A DNA stretch of 64,000 bases from Rosellinia necatrix (Eukaryota > Ascomycota > Sordariomycetes > Xylariales > Xylariaceae), in assembly GCA_021209875.1 (NCBI GenBank), contig JAGYVD010000005.1:434001-498000 (forward strand), read 5' to 3'. A model generated the notes under the pieces. It worked only from the letters and a program-made list of their open reading frames with translations, searched no databases and was not told the DNA's origin. This document shows, one piece after another, positions 26,286 to 36,727 of this stretch. Position numbers and translations under genes: made by a program. Positions within the stretch are counted from its first letter, which is position 1. Every line of letters starts with the position of its first letter.

Positions 26286-27229
26286 ATATTAAATATTATA
26301 TTATTAAAATAATCAGTTTTTATATAATAAAATTAAATATTTTAAAAATATTTATAACTGTTTTTATATTAAGCTTATATGCTACGCAAAAATAAATCTC
26401 TAGCTTTTTAAATATTAAATAATAGCTAGCTTTTTTTATATAAGCAATAAAATTTACAAAAACAAAAATAAAAAATAAAAAATATTAAAAGTTTATTAAA
26501 CTAAAAAAAATATAAAAACTTGCAAACTAGTGATAAAATAAAAAAATATGTTAAACTTACTAAAAACTTTTAAAAACTTTTTAAAAATTTAAATAATAAA
26601 CCGTTTTAAAAAAAAAATATATATATATATAAAATAATAATAAATTTAGCATAAAAATAAAAAAATATAGCTTAAAAATAAAACATAAAAAAACAATAAA
26701 TAAAATAAATAAATAATATAAAATATTATATTTTTTAATTATAAATAAAGTTAATTTATAAATATATTATAAATAATTTAAAAACTATAAAAAAACTATT
26801 AAATAAAACTAGCTAATTTTTATATTTTTTTATATAAGCTTTAAATAAAATAATAATAAACGCTGCATAAACAGCACTTAAACTATTTAATTTATTTTAA
26901 TTTTTTATTATTAAGCTTTAATTTTTTTTAAGCTTTGTTTATAACCGGCATAAAAGCAGCCGATATATTTAATAAAAAAAGCACAGCTGCAGCTATTAAA
27001 ATTTTATTAGTAATAGCTGCAGCTGTGCTGCTTATTATATTGTTTTAAAACTTAACTAATTTTTGCTTATTTTTTAAGCTGTTTATAATTAATATTAAAA
27101 TAAAGCTTATGTTTTTAGCGCGGTTTATATAAACTTAAAAAAAACCTTTTGCGAAAAAAATAACAGCTTTTAAAAAGTTTATAAATAGTTTTATAAACTG
27201 CAATAAAATATATAAATTGTTGCACCAGT
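26286..27229. other. AT-rich DNA containing a strong hairpin, no gene
   Basis: AT-rich sequence without coding signal. It contains the perfect 19-bp inverted repeat at 26,980-27,029, listed separately. Confidence 0.5.
26980..27029. repeat. Perfect 19-bp inverted repeat with 12-bp loop
   Basis: The arm 26,980-26,998 (AGCACAGCTGCAGCTATTA) is the exact reverse complement of 27,011-27,029. It has kept its G and C content inside heavily decayed DNA. It may be a relic of a fold-back transposon end or of a transcribed hairpin. Confidence 0.8.
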
Positions 27230-27475
27230 CACAAATAAGAAGTCAAGGCTCCAGCAATAAGTGATGTATTGTACGAAAAATCTACAGATGAAAAAGGAAA
27301 GAGTAAGTGGGAGGAATTAGCCCACTAGAATTCTGGCTAAGTGCAGGTGTGTGGGGTGGGTCCAGTCTGTGCGCTACAGCTGGTCTGTGCGCCCCAGTTG
27401 GCAACAGGTGTACGGATGTCCTGTGCGTGCCACGCACGCTACAGGAAGGACCAGTCATCCGTAACTTAAATTATT
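27230..27475. other. Little-mutated GC island with nested short hairpins
   Basis: About 250 bp of ordinary base composition inside the AT block. It contains short complementary pairs, for example TACGGATG near 27,413 with CATCCGTA near 27,455, and TCCTGTGCGTG with a GCACGCTACAGGA-type partner inside them. A 69-codon open frame at 27,307-27,516 crosses it but runs into AT-rich sequence and looks accidental. The island resembles the hairpin-rich fold-back arms in style, not in sequence. Its identity is unknown. Confidence 0.5.
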
Positions 27476-29690
27476 ATTTATTTTTTAAAGCATTTTTATT
27501 ATTTTTTTTTAATTAAATATAAATAATATATAAAAAAAATATAAACAGCAAACAAAATATTTATATAATAAGCTTTAGTTTTTTATTATTTAAAAATTTA
27601 TTTAATATAGCTTTAAATAATAATAATAATTTTATTTATATAATATATAAGCTAAATATAAATAATAATTATTAAAATTAAAACTTATTTTTAATATTTT
27701 ATTAATATAAGTTAAACGTTTTAAAAATTTAAACAAGTTTTAATAAATTTATTCTAACTATTTAAAAAGCTTATAAATATATAATAAACAGCTAATAAAA
27801 AAAAACTTATAAAAATATGTTTATTATATATATAAATATTTTTAATAAAATATAAAAATATTTAATATAACTTAAAATTATTAAAAATTTGTTTATAAAT
27901 AATATTAATATAAAATATAAACAGTTATAATAACAGCTAGTTTATTTTAAAACATTTTTTTGTTTATATAATATATATAATATATAATAACGTATTTTTT
28001 ATAATTAACTTGTAATAAACTTATAAAAAATATAGTATTAATTTAATTAATATAAAAATTAAAAATTACTACTTGTTAGCTTATTAACGCAGCACATATA
28101 TAATATAACATGCTTATAAATAAAATAAAATAAAAAGCTATATAAAGCATTAATAAAGAGCTAGTTTATAATAAAACAGGCAGAAAAAGCTTTTAAAGCT
28201 ATTATAAACAATATATAAACAGCTTAAAAATAAAAAAAATTAAAAATTTTTAAAAATAAATAAAAAAAAATTAAAAAAAGCGTAAATAACGCTAAAACTT
28301 AGTTAATAAAACTTATAAATAAATAAAGGCAGCGCTAAACGTTAAAAAAAAAAAAGAAAATTAATAAACAAAACTAAAAAAACGTTATTTCTGTTTTTTA
28401 TTAACAAAATTAATATAAAAATAACAGCTAAAAACAGCCTGTTTTAATATAATAAAAAATAACTGCTTAATAAACTAATAAAAAAATTATAAACAGTTTA
28501 AAGCTAATTTTTCATAAATAAAAAAATATAGCTGCGCTAATAAGCTAAACTAACAAGCTAGTTAAAATATAAATAAAAATAAAGCTTAATTATAATAATA
28601 AAAAATAGATATAATATTAATAATAAAACGTTAAACTGTTTATAAAATAAAATAAAATTAATTTATAAACAGTTTAAATAATAAATTAAAACATTATAAA
28701 AATTAAAATAATTTATAAAGCTAATTATTATTAAAAAAAAAAATAGTTTAAAAACTTTATATAGCTATATATAAAGCAGTAAAAAATAAAGCTTAGTAAA
28801 ATTTTAAAAAATAGTCGTGCATAAATATTTAAAACATTTAAAAAGTATATAAAAACTAATAAATAATAAACAAAAAAAATAATATTATAAAATACTTATA
28901 AACAACATTAAAACATTTTAATAAACTAGATTAACAAAAATATATATTTATATATAAATTAAAACTTATAAATAAAAAAAAACTTAATAAAAAAAACTTT
29001 TTTAGGCTAAAAAAAAACTTTATTTATAAACTTAAAATACAGGCATAAAAACTATAAAACAGCTTATAACTAGCCTGCGACTTTTTTAAAAAAACATAAA
29101 AAAAAAAAATAATATTATAAGCAGTATTTATAAAAAAATATTAACGCACAGGCTAATATAAACAAACTACTATATATTTTTATTTTAAATAATTATTAAA
29201 CTTGGACTAATATAATTAAAACTGACCAGCTTTATAAAACTACGTCTTATAAGCTACGCATATACTGTTTATAACTTCTGCTACTTAGCTAAAAAATAGA
29301 CCTTATTTGCTACCCTGATAAATATACCTTCAGGCATAGCCTATCACAAAATATATAACTTAATTTAATTTAGCCGATATATTAAATAATTAACTAATGT
29401 TTTAAATATAATAATAAAGCTTAAAAACTTTTATTAGTTTTTTTTTTTAAATTAGAATACTTTAAAAACAGCGGTGTAAATAAATATGTTATATGTTTTA
29501 TTTAAATGCTGCTTTATAAACAAACATGCTAAATTAAACGTTATAAATTACAGCTTTTATATATATTTTTTTAAAATAAAACTAATATTATTAAAAAAAA
29601 AAAAGCAGGCGATTTTAATAATACTAATAAATTAAATGTTAAATAAAAATTAAAAATAAATTAATAAGTTAAATAAAATTACTAAAGTAC
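27476..29690. other. AT-rich degenerate DNA, no gene seen
   Basis: Heavily AT-rich and closed in all frames. A slightly less decayed strip lies at about 29,220-29,350. No repeat partner was recognised in the window. Confidence 0.5.
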
Positions 29691-30131
29691 ACGTTAACGC
29701 GTTAATAAGGTGGCGTTAAGTGGCCCGTGAGGGTGTTACCCGTGGCCTGTGTGGTTAGCTTATTCTTTCCTCAAAAAATTTAAGGACCTGGAGCATAGAT
29801 GCTTATGCAAAGCTGAGTCCATCTCCAAGATATGTCAAGTGTCATCATTAGCGATCGTCACATGATTGCATTCACGTTTAATTCTAAAAAAAAAAAAAAA
29901 CAAGGTATTGTGTTAAATGTTGACTGTCAGCAGAGCGCTTTCTAGCGTTACTGGTAGATAAAGCCTGCTTGGTACCGAGGAATTTATGGTCTCCTGAGAC
30001 ACCCATTCATGGGTCTTAGGCTGTGCCAAGAGCCCAAAGCCCATGACCCAAGTGAACCCATGGGCGGCCCACTTGAAACCCTACTCTATCCTCAAGCATT
30101 TTTCTTTCCCGCCTGTTTCCTCACTTACACC
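29691..30131. other. Boundary of AT block and upstream region of the Fta2-like gene
   Basis: Base composition returns to normal within about 100 bp after 29,690. A 16-base poly-A run lies near 29,887. The last 150 bp upstream of the gene is pyrimidine-rich. No TATA box or other site can be assigned with confidence. Confidence 0.4.
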
Positions 30132-31168
30132 ATGGACAATGCCGAACCGCGTTGCAAGCGACGGAAGCAATCCCTCTCTCACCATACCGAACGTCGAAAG
30201 TCAGGCCCCAACAATCCCCTTGGGCGAAATACAGCTCAGCGGCAAGCGCTGCTGCACGTGGATTTCCGCAGCAACGAGCCGCTGCAAGGCCCACCAAATC
30301 ATCGACCAGAGGATTTCGAGCAACCGCGACTGCGGAAATGCCCATTTCTTCTGGACACCATCGACTGGAAATCAGCTACCAAATTGGGGGACGGATATGA
30401 CGGGTGTGCTTGGAAGGTCGACTTTGGAAGCGCAGGACCTTTTGTCCTGAAAGTCGTAAGTCGACCGGGTTTTGTTTGTCTCTGCCGTGCTCCCGGTCTA
30501 CTAATATATCTCCTTAGTTCTGGGATATGCAGCCGCCTCAAATGTATTACGCCTACTTTGCTCCCCAACGAGAATGCCAAAATGCTGCCATTCTCCAGAT
30601 GGTCGAGGCCGTCTTGGAGGAGAGACCGGTACCTCTACGCTACAACCATCCGGAGACCCATGCGCAAGCAATGGCTAATATGCTTGCATTTTCTGTGCCC
30701 CAGGAGGAGGCCCAGCAGCGACAGGCGGTGGGGAGCCCTTGCGCCGTCCTATCACACTCCCCACCCACACGGAAGTGTTATGGCTGGCTCGGTTTCGATG
30801 GCGATCTTATCAAAAGTATGCCGTATCGAACAAAGCCGCAGCCCCGCAAACGAGACAAGCCTCCGCATAGTATGTCGCCTGGAAACACCTACCATGCTAT
30901 TGTCTACGAATATATTCCAGAAGAGCGTAACGAGCCGGCTTTGATCAAGGCTCAACTGCAATTTTTTCAGCTTATTGGCTTCAGCTTCACGTGCTCGCCA
31001 AGAATTGAAAACTGGAAAGGCGGCAGACTGATCGATGGCTCGGATGTTGTTTATCCGGGCGGCGCCGCCTGGAATGCACAATACTATGGGTCTCCGCTTA
31101 TTGCGGCCGCGTTGCTAGGGTCACTGGAAGAACGGGAGGCGGATAGCAACCCAAGGATAACGCGATAG
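30132..31168 (+). CDS. Fta2-like kinetochore (Sim4 complex) family protein
   Basis: Two exons, 30,132-30,455 and 30,518-31,168, encode 324 residues. The 62-bp intron has a GTAAGT donor, a CTAAT branch site and a TTAG acceptor, and joins FVLKV to FWDMQPP in frame. The fungal Fta2 family has a degenerate protein-kinase-like fold. Here the glycine-rich-loop-like GDGYDGCAWKVDF, the FVLKV strand and the segment YFAPQRECQNAAILQMVEA match that family, as does the C-terminal DGSDVVYPGG. Fta2 is known in fission yeast as a kinetochore component, but filamentous fungi carry many copies of unknown function, often beside repeats, as here. I chose the ATG in context CACCATGG; an upstream in-frame ATG at 30,009 would add 41 poorly conserved residues. 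Confidence 0.75.
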
Positions 31169-32209
31169 GCTCTCGTGCATTACACGAGTGATGACCTATA
31201 TCATCTGCCCATGTAATGACGATCATCAGAGCAAATCGGTCTTGTTTTGTTCCGTTGTGACAAGGTCTAGGATTCCAGGATTTGGAACATTGTAGAGTTC
31301 TATTCAGCTAATAATCCTCGTGGGCCCCAACAGTGCCATAAAAAGAAAGAAATTCTCCCACACCTCTTGAGACTAGGGTGTCTCTTTCATCCCTTGAGAC
31401 TAGGATGCCTCTCTCATCCCTTGAGACTGGGTAGTCTCCTTCACCTGGCCAATGCCGGGTACAGTACAAGTTAGTCATTCATACTGCTTCGCTGTGTGAC
31501 TTTTTAGCCATCTTCATGTTGATCCGACAACTAAGTGGTTATTCCTAATAGGTCTCTTGTCATTCGGGATGGTCTTGGCACAAGTGGTCCATATAACTAA
31601 CATTTATCATTCTCACCGCGTATCAACATTGAGAAAGCAAGATGGTAAGATAGATGTCCAAAGGATCATTGGCCAATGCCGGTCCCTAGCTGGCTGCTAG
31701 CCATTATTCTACCGCGAAAGCAGCCAACCCTGGGCCAACAGTTAGAACTATTTGGGGTTTATAAGATGCCCGGTCCGTAACGAGGGGCCAGCTTATTTTA
31801 CTAATGCAAGAAAGTGTACCTCCCGATAGAAAGATTACGGTTTCTTTCAGGTCGTGTTCATAAATTCACATGGACGTGTTGCCGACTCGGATCTAGATCT
31901 GCTTCAAGGCACACTGCCAATACCTCCACAGGCACTAGGGGCTAGCAAGCACAGCAGACCCCGAGGACCTCTAAATATTTTACACCTAGTTATCTGTAGA
32001 CCTGGGACGCGTACAACTCAGGCCAAAGCGTGCTAGATGGACTGTCAGCCTATTCCACCTGATACGTTCTACGAAGCTGCAACTTATACGCGGAAGACCC
32101 AAGTCCGTTGTTCAGCGCTTACTAGAGCACCGCCGTGTAAGTGCCCTCCAGATCTTAGAACCAAATGATACGCTACGCGGCGAATTATCGGGATTTTGCA
32201 CACAAAGAA
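31169..32209. other. Intergenic, with a short tandem repeat, no gene seen
   Basis: Normal composition but no conserved open frame; a 60-codon frame at 31,854-32,036 has no recognisable features. A threefold tandem repeat lies at 31,362-31,444. Confidence 0.5.
31362..31444 (+). repeat. Threefold tandem repeat, 27-29 bp units
   Basis: Three units, each built around CTTGAGACTAGGRTG and ending in a CT-rich tail with CAT or CAC, run head to tail. They lie about 200 bp after the Fta2-like stop codon, probably in or near its 3' region. Confidence 0.75.
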
Positions 32210-32618
32210 GCAGGATCGTTATCCAGATTTTCCAAAGTCGGTTTCTTACATACAAATAAATAATGTGATTCTATAATTGAAGATTCATCTCGAACAAAAA
32301 TCACTAATGATTGATAATGAATCATGTTCAATAGAAGTTGTTAACACAGCCGTCACAGCCAACTCAGAGAACTATAGAAGCCTGTTAACTAGTGGGTTTC
32401 GAAAAAGCGATGGCGTAGCTCTAGTATACAACATTCCATCAAGGAATTCCTTCGATATAATTGAGTATTTGGGGTCGGGTCAGACTCTACATGGACATCA
32501 TATTTGGGTAGTGGTTGTTGTAGAATCGTGTAACCTAGCTCTAAGGAGTGAGTGTTTCCCGTGCATTAATGGCTTTGATATAGCTTGTTCTCTGTTAGCC
32601 TTCGTTCAAGAAGGCTAA
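32210..32618 (+). pseudogene. Ras-family small GTPase pseudogene
   Basis: Two frames together give a battered Ras sequence. Frame one (about 32,241-32,320) reads an effector-loop-like segment, DSIIEDSSRTKITND, after an in-frame stop. The next frame, from about 32,301, reads MIDNESCSIEVVNTA, then ENYRSLL, then GVALVYNIPSRNSFDII, which align with the Ras switch II region and the conserved VLVYSISSRSSF strand. Later pieces resemble the NKCD guanine-binding motif (ESCNLAL) and the C-terminal helix (FDIACSLLAFVQE). The DTAG motif is changed to NTAV, the NKCD motif is broken, the P-loop is not recognisable and part of the G4-G5 region is missing. It cannot make a working GTPase. Confidence 0.75.
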
Positions 32619-32899
32619 TATTTGTGCATTTTCCGTTTGCATCTCACCTGCAGCCTTTCTACTTCTTACTTTCTTTTCCCCCTTTATTGCTGCTACTACT
32701 TCTCAAATCTATGTATTTTACGCAACCCTATGAATTCCTGACTACTCCGTCAGGATTTCGAGCGTGATAGTGGCGCACCTACGCATCAACTGAAGAGTAC
32801 CCCTTTATAGTATACAATATCGAGGCTTGTTTTGGTCGTTTATTAGTGCGGACTAATTTCGAAGTCTCTCACATACTATTATTTCTCCAAGGTGGGTTG

Positions 32900-33440
32900 A
32901 CATGATGCATGTGAAGGTTGTGCTTTCAAAAATGAAACCATACCTCAACCGCGTGGCTCTTCTGCACCGCCAACAACCCCTTCATCAGGCAATCCACTTA
33001 CACAAAAATGAGGATGAGATCATCGACGATGAGCAGGGTGAAAATTCACGTGAGAATCAGGACATGCTCTTCCAGTGACGCACTAAAGCAAATCGCTCTC
33101 GGCTAATGTCCACTCTTAGTCGTATATTTGCGCGACAAAATGACGACGAAACCGGATCTCATGCTTCGTCATCAATGCCCACTGTGCCTCCATTGGCCCA
33201 CGAGCTAAGATCTGGTTCTGAGGATTTAAAGCTAAACCTTATGTTGTCAGAGAACTCTACATTACAAACCCTGCCATCCGAAACTCGGCGGACGGCCGGA
33301 CCGAGACCCAAGTCATTGCCATTTCGGACGACAAGAAAGAATATACTAAATGGTGAATTGCCGACCAATCTTCTACAGGGGATATTTTATGACAGTCAAC
33401 AGACTGGTTCGACAGCTAATGCCATCAAAAAAGGGTAGAT
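32900..33440 (+). pseudogene. Relic of a DUF3295 / GATA-like regulator gene
   Basis: An open frame of 110 codons from 33,106 ends with PFRTTRKNILNGELP and STANAIKKG, close to the fungal DUF3295 signature TTRRNMLATELTESLR..STANAVLKRR. DUF3295 proteins are serine-rich nuclear-type proteins related to Mks1 and GATA-like nitrogen regulators. Upstream, the same frame continues to an acidic stretch (DEIIDDEQGE, about 33,015-33,045) and a MLFQ motif typical of that family, but is broken by TGA at 33,077-33,079. Proline-rich coding-like sequence in another frame at about 32,930-33,000 may be a further piece. The conserved region after the core is lost at the stop near 33,438. I judge it a decayed partial copy. 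Confidence 0.55.
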
Positions 33441-34642
33441 TACATCGAGCTATGGCGGGGGATATTGCCAGGCTAGAGAAAAGGATAGGTGCAGTGCCGA
33501 ATGGCATTAATATCCAATAACACAAGAGTACTACAGTCAAGGCTGGTGACTACAGTTAAGCTAATCTGCTTGAAAATTGTGGTGGAACTATGGATAGCCT
33601 AGCGACATGAGGCTCAAATATTGATGCTTGACGCGATCTGTGATGCCTTGGTCTGCAGGACATCGGCCTGGAAGATCAATGTACATATATACGAGTATCT
33701 CACCAGTTTAGATCTTCTTTGCTTAATTAATTCAAGATTTTATAAATTTAATCTCACTTGAAATCATATGGCCTCTGAGGTACATACTTTCCGTATGCAA
33801 CCTGCGTTGTCGCACTTTAGATACAAATTATCATTGTCCACATACCCTCTTAAGTGCGTTGTTAAAAATACACAGTATCTGGGTAGTAGAATGCATAGCC
33901 CCATGATCAACAAATGACTCTAATTTTACTTCTAAAGACTCAAGGGGGCAAAAGTTAGTTGTGATAAGTGATGATATTCCTGGCTATATATGAGGCCTAC
34001 TGATGATCGCGCTGAATGCACTTCTCTAAGTCTAGTAATTGAAACAAGGAAACAAGGCTGTTATGTCATTTCGTTACTCAGCTTTCTAAATAGAACCAAA
34101 GGGGTTTTAGTCCCATGTGCACAAACGAATTAGAAAATAGCATAACCGATCGCATGTATTAAACACTCTATAAGAACCTACTACATAGTTAAGCTGCACC
34201 TATAGATATCTGAGAGCTTCTATGGGCACGTGATGCCATGCTGTTGTCTGGCCCACCGAAATAGTACTATCGTTTCTCTAAAGCAGGTCACAAAGGAACA
34301 CCCATCTGAGTTTTAACAATATCTATTTCAACCAATCACCGTCTATGGTGTCTTGATTCAATAGCCAGTCAAGTTGCAAGTTGTAAGTCAGCCATGAATG
34401 TTCTCGCCAGTTCTTTTTTGTTTTTATTTTTATGCCTAGCTATGAGCAGAATAGTACTGACTACGAGATGCAAGAATCACTGCCGCCCGACATATCCGCA
34501 CCACCAAGCCGATTGACCAAACATTGGAGCTAAGACAAACGCAATCTTGTCGCCGCCATCACCCAGGATATAAACGCCCCAAGCATAACAGACCCCGGCA
34601 TAACTCCCAAACTCTCCAACAACAAAAAAAGAAGGCGGTGAT
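33441..34642. other. Intergenic, no gene seen
   Basis: About 1.2 kb of moderately AT-rich DNA with many stops. No protein similarity was recognised. It may contain further unrecognisable decay products, given the pseudogenes next to it. The last 150 bp are CA-rich and probably include the 5' leader of the next gene. Confidence 0.45.
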
Positions 34643-35278
34643 ATGGCACCGCCAACTAACGCGGAGCTCGCCTTGCGTGAGGCGGTCATTCGCCGGGCGA
34701 TCGCGACCATGGACCCCCAGGGCCTCACGCCCGCCCTGCTGCGCGAGGGTAAGACGCTCGCAAAGACCCCTATCCGACCTTCCCCTCCCTCTCTCCCTCA
34801 CTCCCCTGGGGAGTTCCCCCCTCCTTCTGCCCCAAATCCCCCAACCGCGCCGAGGCACGAACTAGTCAACTAACGAACCCTCGCCCCGGCAGTCATCGTC
34901 GAAGCCGCCGCACGGAACACGGCGGCCGGCGGCGCGATCCTCCAGGCGATGGCGGACGCGGCTGGTCCGGGTGGACAGGGCGCCCAAGCTGGGCCGGCCC
35001 AGCCGGCGCTGGGCCAGCCGGCCCAGCAAGGCCAGCCGGTTCAGCAAGGGCAGCCGGTTCAGCAGGATCAGCCGGTCCAGCCGGTCCCGCAGGCCCAGCC
35101 GGTCCAGCCGGTCCCGCAGGCCCAGCCAGCCCAGCAGGGCCAGGTGCCGGGCCGAGGACGCCGCGGATGGCGCCATCGCGGCCGTGGCCATGGCCGCAGA
35201 CGTGGTGGAGGAGGGGATGGCCAGGCCGGAGCTGGTAGTGGGCAAGGAGCTGGCGGAGCGGCCGAGGCATCTGGTTAG
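34643..35278 (+). CDS. Small Gln/Pro-repeat protein with Arg-Gly-rich tail (hypothetical)
   Basis: Two exons, 34,643-34,748 and 34,893-35,278, encode 163 residues. The 144-bp intron has a GTAAGA donor, a CTAAC branch motif and a CAG acceptor, and splicing restores the frame at a GTC codon. Residues 1-60 are probably helical and Ala-rich (AELALREAVIRRAIATMD..). Residues about 65-115 are a QPVQ/QPVP/QAQP repeat coded by 15- and 30-bp DNA repeats. The tail has RG-rich runs such as GRGRRGWRHRGRG, a type of segment often seen in RNA-binding proteins. I recognise no family. All three frames are open across the repeat; I prefer this one because its start, intron and N-terminal helix agree. Confidence 0.55.
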
Positions 35279-35859
35279 GGCGGGGGAGTTCGGGCCGGTA
35301 GTAATCGCGAACCGCAGCCTGTCTCTGTGTCTCTAGTATACTCGCATGCCACGATGGAGAGGATGGAATGATCGATTGCTGTCACTAGGATATGGTATTC
35401 CTGCATATGATAGAGACACCTGCACACCAATAATAGACCTGTAGATCATTCTTGACGCAGCCGAGTTGCCTGGGCGTTACATGAGTCCCAGCGCAAAAGT
35501 TCCCTGGGGTGGAAATAGAGTGCGAGGGCATTGTGATTTCTTATTGTGGACGAGAATGCAATACTAAAGTAACGTCTCTGCTTGAGTCAGTATGGCAGTG
35601 TAGATGTTAATCACGTCTATAAGGCACCAGCAATGTGATCGCGGTTAGTATCAGGTAAGGCACGATATATGCTGAGGAGGTATACCGCTGGTGTGCTATG
35701 GAAAGTTATATAATATAAACAACCCTGGGCGTGGATAATATGATATGCCTTCATAACGGATAGAAACAGTATATTCAAGTTAGATATATCACTGGTCCCC
35801 GCCCAACTGCTTGACTTGAGATAAAGGAATCCAGATTAGGCCATGTGAAGGTTTTGGAA
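35279..35859. other. Intergenic between convergent genes
   Basis: About 580 bp holding the 3' ends of the small RG-rich gene (+) and the AA8-like gene (-). No other feature was seen. Confidence 0.5.
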
Positions 35860-36558
35860 TCAGGGCAATAGTGTTTGAACATAGCTGTTAAAGTTATTCG
35901 ACCTTGCCCCAGCCAAGTCGAGGGAGAAAGTGCCATGCTCCGAGTGGATGCCCAACATAGTGTAGTTGTCGGCGGGGTCACCGACGGGGTATGGCGAGGC
36001 CGCCCAAGCCAGGTTGATAGATGGAGAGGTAGGATCGAGGACGGTCTTGGAGCCACCGTCATGTATCCAAGTGGAACAGCCCTTGCAGAGCGCTGTCAGT
36101 GTCCAGTGTGTCTCATTCGTGACTGACCCCTTGAGGACGGTGTATTCTGCCCCTTCATACGGCTCGGGGATTTCATGCACACTTGAAGCAGCAATGGTCA
36201 GCTCAAGTTCCGAGGTTGGCGAGGGATAGGTTACTTACGAGGCCCAACGGGAGGAGACGACGGATGTATTTCCGTTTGCCCATGCCATGGCGATGGTGTT
36301 ATTGATCATATGCCCGCCGAAGGCGATTCCAGCCCACTGAGCTGTCTTGGGTGCAACTATCTGCAGGAGAAGGTCGAAGGGAGCAGCTGTCACGTTTGGA
36401 ATGGCGAGCCTGTAGGAGATGGACGCGATGCCGACTGTGCTACTTGAATAGCATACCTCCGATTCCGGGTCGCAATACTGGACGGATGGTGTCGCCGGGG
36501 CTGCAGGAGTGGCCCTGGCAAGGGCCATCATGGCCGTAGCGATATAAAGAATACCCAT
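35860..36558 (-). CDS. Secreted AA8-like cytochrome b domain protein (iron reductase domain)
   Basis: Two exons on the minus strand, 36,558-36,239 and 36,181-35,860, encode 213 residues. The intron (36,182-36,238) has a GTAAGT donor and a CAAG acceptor. Residues 1-20 look like a signal peptide. The rest matches the cytochrome domain of cellobiose dehydrogenase (AA8): YCDPESEVCY near residue 28, QWAGIAFGGHM with Met84 as the likely axial haem ligand, and LGIHSEHGTF with His186 or His189 as candidate second ligand. Cys139 and Cys142 may form a disulfide. The protein stops after this domain with no flavin, cellulose-binding or GPI segment, as in stand-alone AA8 proteins thought to pass electrons outside the cell. 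The substrate is unknown. Confidence 0.8.
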
Positions 36559-36695
36559 GACGAGACACGGTGAAGCGGGAAGGACTAAGAGCTCTGCGAG
36601 GGGGAGTGCTGATATTCTGTTCTTGTCGTTTCCTGGCTTTCCTTTTCTAGAGTTGGGGTTCCTGGGTCGTCGAGGGCTTAAGAGTCAACTATAAA

Positions 36696-36722
<27 letters not shown>
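36696..36722 (+). repeat. (AC)n microsatellite
   Basis: About 13 uninterrupted AC units lie about 140 bp upstream of the AA8-like start codon, in its promoter or 5' leader. Confidence 0.9.

Positions 36723-36727
<5 letters not shown>

Larger units (their letters stand above)
1..29690. other. RIP-type AT-rich repeat block (heterochromatin-like)
   Basis: Nearly the whole stretch is A and T, every frame is closed by stops, and the longest open frames are about 60-70 codons of low-complexity sequence. The remaining G and C sit mostly in AGCT, GCT and ACT contexts, while CA/TG dinucleotides are scarce. That is the signature expected of RIP in ascomycetes, which changes CpA to TpA in duplicated DNA. 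Internal repeats described below support a repeat origin. Islands with more normal composition lie at 5,271-5,580, in the fold-back arms near 11.6, 12.3 and 19.3 kb, and at 27,230-27,475. Composition changes abruptly near 29,690. Centromeric, pericentromeric or subtelomeric location is possible; no telomere repeats are seen. Confidence 0.9.

Noticed and set aside
27307..27516. 69-codon frame over the GC island
   Set aside because: It ends in translated AT-rich repeat sequence (FFKAFLLFFFN) and has no recognisable domain.
1..29690. CRISPR-like array or bacterial features
   Set aside because: Repeats are long transposon-type or low-complexity; there are no regularly spaced short repeats, and all genes are fungal with introns.
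34862..35270. Collagen-like Gly-Pro-Ala open frames on the minus strand
   Set aside because: They are the complement of the QPV repeat of the forward gene, and have no start, intron or other coding evidence.
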